A stretch of 64,000 nucleotides of DNA, from positions 52,591,701-52,655,700 of the forward strand of contig OY292275.1 in NCBI GenBank assembly GCA_958496175.1. Direction: 5' to 3'. The notes below the pieces were generated by a model. The model saw only the letters and a program-made list of their open reading frames with translations, made no database searches and was not told where the DNA came from. The DNA is from Sisyra terminalis (taxonomy: Eukaryota; Arthropoda; Insecta; Neuroptera; Sisyridae). The number at the start of each line of letters is the position of its first letter. Position 1 is the first letter of the stretch. The position numbers and the translations under genes are program-made. Positions 59,780-64,000 of this stretch are shown here, one piece after another.

Positions 59780-60440
59780 AGTTCTGGAATTTATTAATTA
59801 TTTCAAGATACTATGTGGCCAAAATCATATCAAAATTGGTTCCAAAGTGCAGCAGCAGGATATCTTAGTACAAACAATGGGAATGAATCTACCAATTCCA
59901 TAATTAAAAAAAATACACATTAAGAGGTTGTTTATCTGTTTCTCAATTTTTAAAAAAACTAAATGATTTACAAATTAAATGATCTATGGACAGAAATCCC
60001 GAGCTGCAATGCTACAAAATATTTTCTGTGAAACCAACAGTTACTTTAAAAGAATGGGCCGAATCTTATCATTGGGCATTGCAAAACAAGAAAATAATAA
60101 AAGTCGATAATACATACTATGTATGTACTTCAAATTTGAGTTATTAAAGTACAACTACAGAATTGATAACCAAATATATTATTGAAGACTGGGAAACTTT
60201 TATAGATTTTGAACAGAGTTTTATGGCACTTAGGCGTTTAATATAGATATTAATATTAGTTAATGTAATTGTACGTGTCCATTATTTCAAATAAAATATA
60301 AGTACAAGCATACGTTGGGTCTTCTAATCCGTTTGGAAAAAAATTAAGTTCCTGAGGAAGCTAAATGCATTTCTTTAGGGATAAAACGTTAAAGTGGGCG
60401 CCCATCAAAAGCAAAGAAAGCATTAATTATTACTCAATAA
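59780..60440 (+). pseudogene. Mutator-like (MULE) transposase C-terminal remnant
   Basis: Reading across stops: WPKSYQNWFQSAAAGYLSTN, NGNESTNSIIKK, LRGCLSVSQFLKKLNDLQ, then VKPTVTLKEWAESYHWALQN and finally KHTLGLLIRLEK, VPEEAKCISLGIKR and GRPSKAKKALII. This is the typical order of the end of insect MULE transposases: STNNxxESTNxxIK, LRxRLPxxxFL, the SWIM zinc-finger region ending CKHxLGLxIRL, and the GRPxKAKKAL tail. Several stops and shifts, so it is dead. Confidence 0.85.
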
Positions 60441-60449
60441 ATTAACTTA

Positions 60450-61364
60450 TTTGAACTCAAAAGTACATATTTGGCGTTAATTAACATATTTTAATGTGTA
60501 CTTATATATACCGCCAAATATATTTATGGGAGCGAAGACAGAGAACAAAAAATGTAAACACATACAGTGCGTACACATACAATACAAATATAATAATTAT
60601 CGTCTCAATTTTGAACTAACCGATTGTTGTCATTGGTTTCAACTATCATTTCGTTTTCATTCAATTGCCAATTTTTTCCATTTGTCAGTGTTAGGTTGTA
60701 AATATTTCCCAGATAGTAAGTAGTTTTCAAATAATTTATTAAATTGGTGACTTCTGTCCCTTTTAGCGATATCAATATCTGGCATTATTGCATTTTCTAC
60801 TTTGTTTTTAATTAATTTGCGAATTTTTTCGTGAATTCAACTCTTATATCGTATAGTTTGCTTTTTTGTTACCATATAAAAGATATATATTACATTAAAC
60901 AGTCAGTTAATTCAAACCCTAATTAAAGGTTAAATATTCCTCGATTAACTTGATAGTTAAGTGCTAACCAAACATTATGAAACAACGATTTTCCTAGTTA
61001 CCCTTAACCAGTAAGTAACCACATATTGTGAAAATGGGCCTAACTGATAAAAACTCTTTGAATAACTTCAACAATGAAAAGTGAAAATGAAATATTCATC
61101 GCAATAGAGTCGTTATATTTTTTGTCAAGTGAACTTGACCAATACCGATATGAGTTTAACATGCAGGCACTAAAGGGTTAAATAAGGATCATTTTCTAAG
61201 AGGTTTGCCTAAAAAAGAAAAATTTTTATAAAGACTTTTATGATACTATTTGCCCCTTTATCCTCTATGTTTTAACTGATCAAAAATTTAAAGTTCTTGT
61301 ACAAATCGGAAGTTTGTAAAAATACTGGTTTCAACAGTTATTGTTGCTTAAACTGTGGTACATT
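60450..61364. other. Intergenic, nothing recognised
   Basis: A 75-codon frame at 60496-60723 has no recognisable content. The phrase AACCCTAATTAAAGGTTAAA near 60915 resembles common repeat ends but has no partner seen here. Confidence 0.4.
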
Positions 61365-62315
61365 CAGTGATGGATTCACGCCTAATTTAGGACACTAATT
61401 TTAGGGGTGGCATAATTTTTGAAATCCCAAAATTTTAGAGACGTTAAATTTATGAAGAATGTTAGAATGTAGATTCGTTATGAATCTTCCGTTGAGTTTC
61501 TCTAAGACATATATTTTTATAGAATTTACTTTCCATTTTACCGCTCACATTTTTATAATTGTTTAATCACTGGCAATTGAAGAACAGTAATTCCGGGGAC
61601 TTTAAGAATAAATTTGAGATTCTTATAATGATAAATTTTATAGAGTCGTAGAAATTTTGGCTAAATTCGATCCTTTTCTATCAGAGCATTTAAAGTGCTA
61701 TGCGAACCCTGATAGTCGAAATACGTCATACTTATCAAAAATAATTTACTATGCTAATGATTTAGAAGAGATCTTTGTAAATGTATTCATGTATTCTCTT
61801 ACCTTATCTTCTTAAAGATTCAATACTGAAGATATCCGAAAAACATATGGAATATATTGCATCACGGAATTATCGAGATGTGTACCCTAATGTTGACATT
61901 GCACTGTACATTCTGTGAATTCCAGCGCCAAATTGTTCAGGAGATAGATATCTTTCCACCCTGGAAAAAGTGAAAAGCTACTAACTTGCAAATGTGGGCT
62001 AAGATTTATTTAGTGCTTTGGGATTGTTATGTATTGAACCTCAATTAGTGCAAGAAATCGATTACTATCATATATTCGATGTTCTCCCGCGAATCAAGGC
62101 AATAAAAAAAAGTTTATATCATAAGTTAAAGTTGGTAAAAAGCTATAGTTATATTGAAATTTATAAGGTTTTAATAAAATTGATAAGAAATACTTAAGAA
62201 ATTAAATTTTTGAAAATAAGTTATTTTTTTTTTTTATAACCATCTTGCTATGGAATAGCAAGAGCTGCATATCCAATGAAACTTAAGGTGTCATCAGATC
62301 TAAATCCGTCACTTG
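61365..62315 (+). mobile_element. Deleted hAT element
   Basis: Left end CAGTGATGGATTCACGCC, shared with the fragment at 14740-14833. A possible right end is the reversed CAAGTGACGGATTTAG at 62300-62315. Inside are two transposase scraps brought together by a large deletion. No target duplication was recognised. Confidence 0.6.
61640..62060 (+). pseudogene. hAT transposase remnant (ZMYM1/TTF-zinc-finger-like)
   Basis: 61650-61790 reads ILAKFDPFLSEHLKCYANPD and SYLSKIIYYANDLEEI, matching the DUF4371-type part (FDPFLxEHLxxY...SYLSxxI). 61890-62060 reads PNVDIALYIL, IPAPNCSGDRYLSTLEKVKS and LFSALGLLCIEPQLVQ, matching the hAT dimerisation end (ALRIFLTxPxxxASxERSFSKLKLIKxYLRS...LxGLALLSIE). Stops in both. 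The catalytic middle is deleted. Confidence 0.8.
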
Positions 62316-63033
62316 GTCTATTTTATAAGATTTAGTTTTTTAGGATCTTAGAAAAGTTATACTTCATAAAAAAATAATACAATTGATCTAGGGATCAATA
62401 TACGTAGTTTGATTGCCATTTAATTTCTTTCATCTATTATCAAATGTCCTTAATTTTTTTCGTGACCGTTATACGCTGATTCATCGCAATGTCTCAATTT
62501 TTCAACAGATTCTATTTTTCTTGTTAATAAGAACAACAAAAACTTTACAATTCCATATAAATTGATGCAATAAAAAAAGTTTATATCATAAGTTAAAGTT
62601 GGTAACAAGCTATAGCTATATTGAAATTTATAAGGTTTTGATAAAATTGATAAGAAATACTTTAGAAATTTAATTTTTGAAAATTAGATGTTTTTTCTTG
62701 ATAATCATCTTGCTATGGAATAACAAGAGCTGCATATCCAATGAAACCTAAGGTGTCATCAGATCTAAATCCGCCACTTAGTTTATTTTATGAGATTTAG
62801 TATTTTAGGGCCTTAGAAAAGTTATAATTTGTAAAAAAAACAATACAATTGATCTAGGGATCAAAATACGTAGTTTGATTGCCATTTAATTTTTATCATC
62901 TACTATCAAATGTCCTTAATTTTTTTCGTAACCGTTATACGCTGATTCATCGCAATGTTTCTATTATTCAACAGATTCAATTTTTCTTGTTAATAAGAAC
63001 AACAAAAACTTTACAATTCCATATAAATTGATT
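62099..63033. repeat. Tandem duplication, two units of 468 bases
   Basis: Units 62099-62566 and 62567-63033 share GTTTATATCATAAGTTAAAG, CATCTTGCTATGGAATA, AGAGCTGCATATCCAATGAA, GATCTAGGGATCAA.ATACG and AACAACAAAAACTTTACAAT at the same spacing. The second unit follows the first with no gap. The possible hAT right end is inside the duplicated unit. Confidence 0.9.
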
Positions 63034-64000
63034 TTCAAGAACACCTAATTTAATTTTATCAATATAAAGAGAAAATGTATCGTTGGTGTTACATTTGAAT
63101 AGGATATGTAAAATTATTTGTTAATTATCACATTTTCTAGGTCAGATCATGCATATACGTAGATATATTCTTATTCTTTGTTGTAAAGTTTTCAAAAAGC
63201 CGTGCACCCATGAAGTGAAAACTTTTCTTCAACGATTATATTAAAATTTGAAATCACACAAAAATATGTTTAGGATGAAAATAAAACGTTTTTTTTTTTG
63301 ATTTTTTATAAAAAGTGATGAATGAAATTAATAGCCACACATGAATCATTGGTTTGATATGTAAGAAAGGCATCATTATAGGAACATAAAGTGAACGAAA
63401 ATAGTGTATTTAAAATAGAATCTAAAGTTCCGTGAAAATCCGTACATCACGAAACATTTCTTTATTTATAAATCGAACGCTTCCCCATCTTTCATAGAAT
63501 ATTGATAGAAAATCTAATTTGAAAGTTTTCGCCGGTGGATAATAAGTTTTAAAAGTTTGGAAAACATTCTCTTTATTGTTTTAAAATAAAGATAAAACTT
63601 GCTTTGATTGCACGATTACAGTGTAGGTATATATGTATGAGTGAATTTATTTACTTAGACAAGAATACACGCACATTAGTATTCGAGCTTGTAATGTGTA
63701 AAAGTAAGTGACGTTCATGAGGTAAAATGTACTACATTTATATCGTGTTACTAAAAATATACGTACAGTTATTCTATGGGCTATAAAAAGATGAAAAATG
63801 TTACAATACACAAGTGGAAAAAGTATGTTTTATTTTTTTGAATCTTTGCTGTGTCACCGACATAGTTCAATGCAATATTTACTTGTTAAAACGTTGTGTA
63901 GATATTGATATTAATTTGACTATCTAATTTGAAACTTCAATGATTTAGTTGTAGGAAAATATTCGATAGTTGTCGTAACACATGTATTAAAAATAGAATG
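63034..64000. other. Right end of window, nothing recognised
   Basis: AT-rich, no coding frames, no repeat structure noted. Confidence 0.4.

Overview
The window is AT-rich, intron-containing, transposon-laden animal DNA, almost certainly from an insect or another arthropod. The evidence is long AT-rich introns with GT..AG ends and many decayed mariner, Tc1, hAT, Mutator-like and jockey-like relics. I cannot name the species or order. There is no bacterial-style gene organisation.

One real protein gene dominates. A plus-strand adhesion-type G-protein-coupled receptor can be assembled from 16 exons between 5465 and 43528. Every junction is in phase and the downstream 15 exons sum to exactly 1260 codons. 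The order is a SEA domain (5465-18356), two immunoglobulin-like domains (22473-25400), a hormone-receptor (HRM) domain (25400-25595), a GAIN domain ending in a GPS-like motif (26487-37159), seven membrane helices (37234-42415) and a roughly 350-residue acidic cytoplasmic tail ending at 43528. The true 5' end with start codon and signal peptide was not found and may lie upstream. The GPS is atypical: the His-Leu-Ser/Thr cleavage triad reads Lys-Thr-Gly, so self-cleavage is probably lost.

The introns and the 3' flank are full of repeats. From left to right: a Mutator-type foldback (1079-1882), a degenerate tandem block (3120-5400), a tandem duplicate carrying two TA-inserting elements and a hAT MITE (6873-9605), a small hairpin element with a tRNA T-arm in its loop (10985-11172), foldbacks at 13.6-14.4, 16.3-16.9 and 28.5-29.2 kb, a jockey-like LINE scrap (17.0-17.5 kb), hAT elements (23.4 and 30.8 kb), Tc1 relics (24.0 and 38.1 kb), a mariner relic (40.4 kb), and a composite repeat (33.8-36.1 kb).

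Downstream of the gene, 46160-51180 is a striking array of about 1.25-kb units. The first unit is inverted against the rest, giving an inverted repeat with arms of about 1.4 kb. Each unit carries a tRNA-like A box/B box/T-run module, and the units carry TGACGTCA sites, clustered in the two inner arms. After it come five 338-bp tandem units (52.34-54.0 kb), a dispersed repeat (55.2-56.7 kb), a broken Mutator-like (MULE) transposase (57.5-60.4 kb), a hAT relic (61.4-62.3 kb) and a 468-bp tandem duplication (62.1-63.0 kb). Two small possible coding fragments (45.3 kb plus, 51.7-52.1 kb minus) are uncertain. All calls are by eye; no alignment or database search was run.
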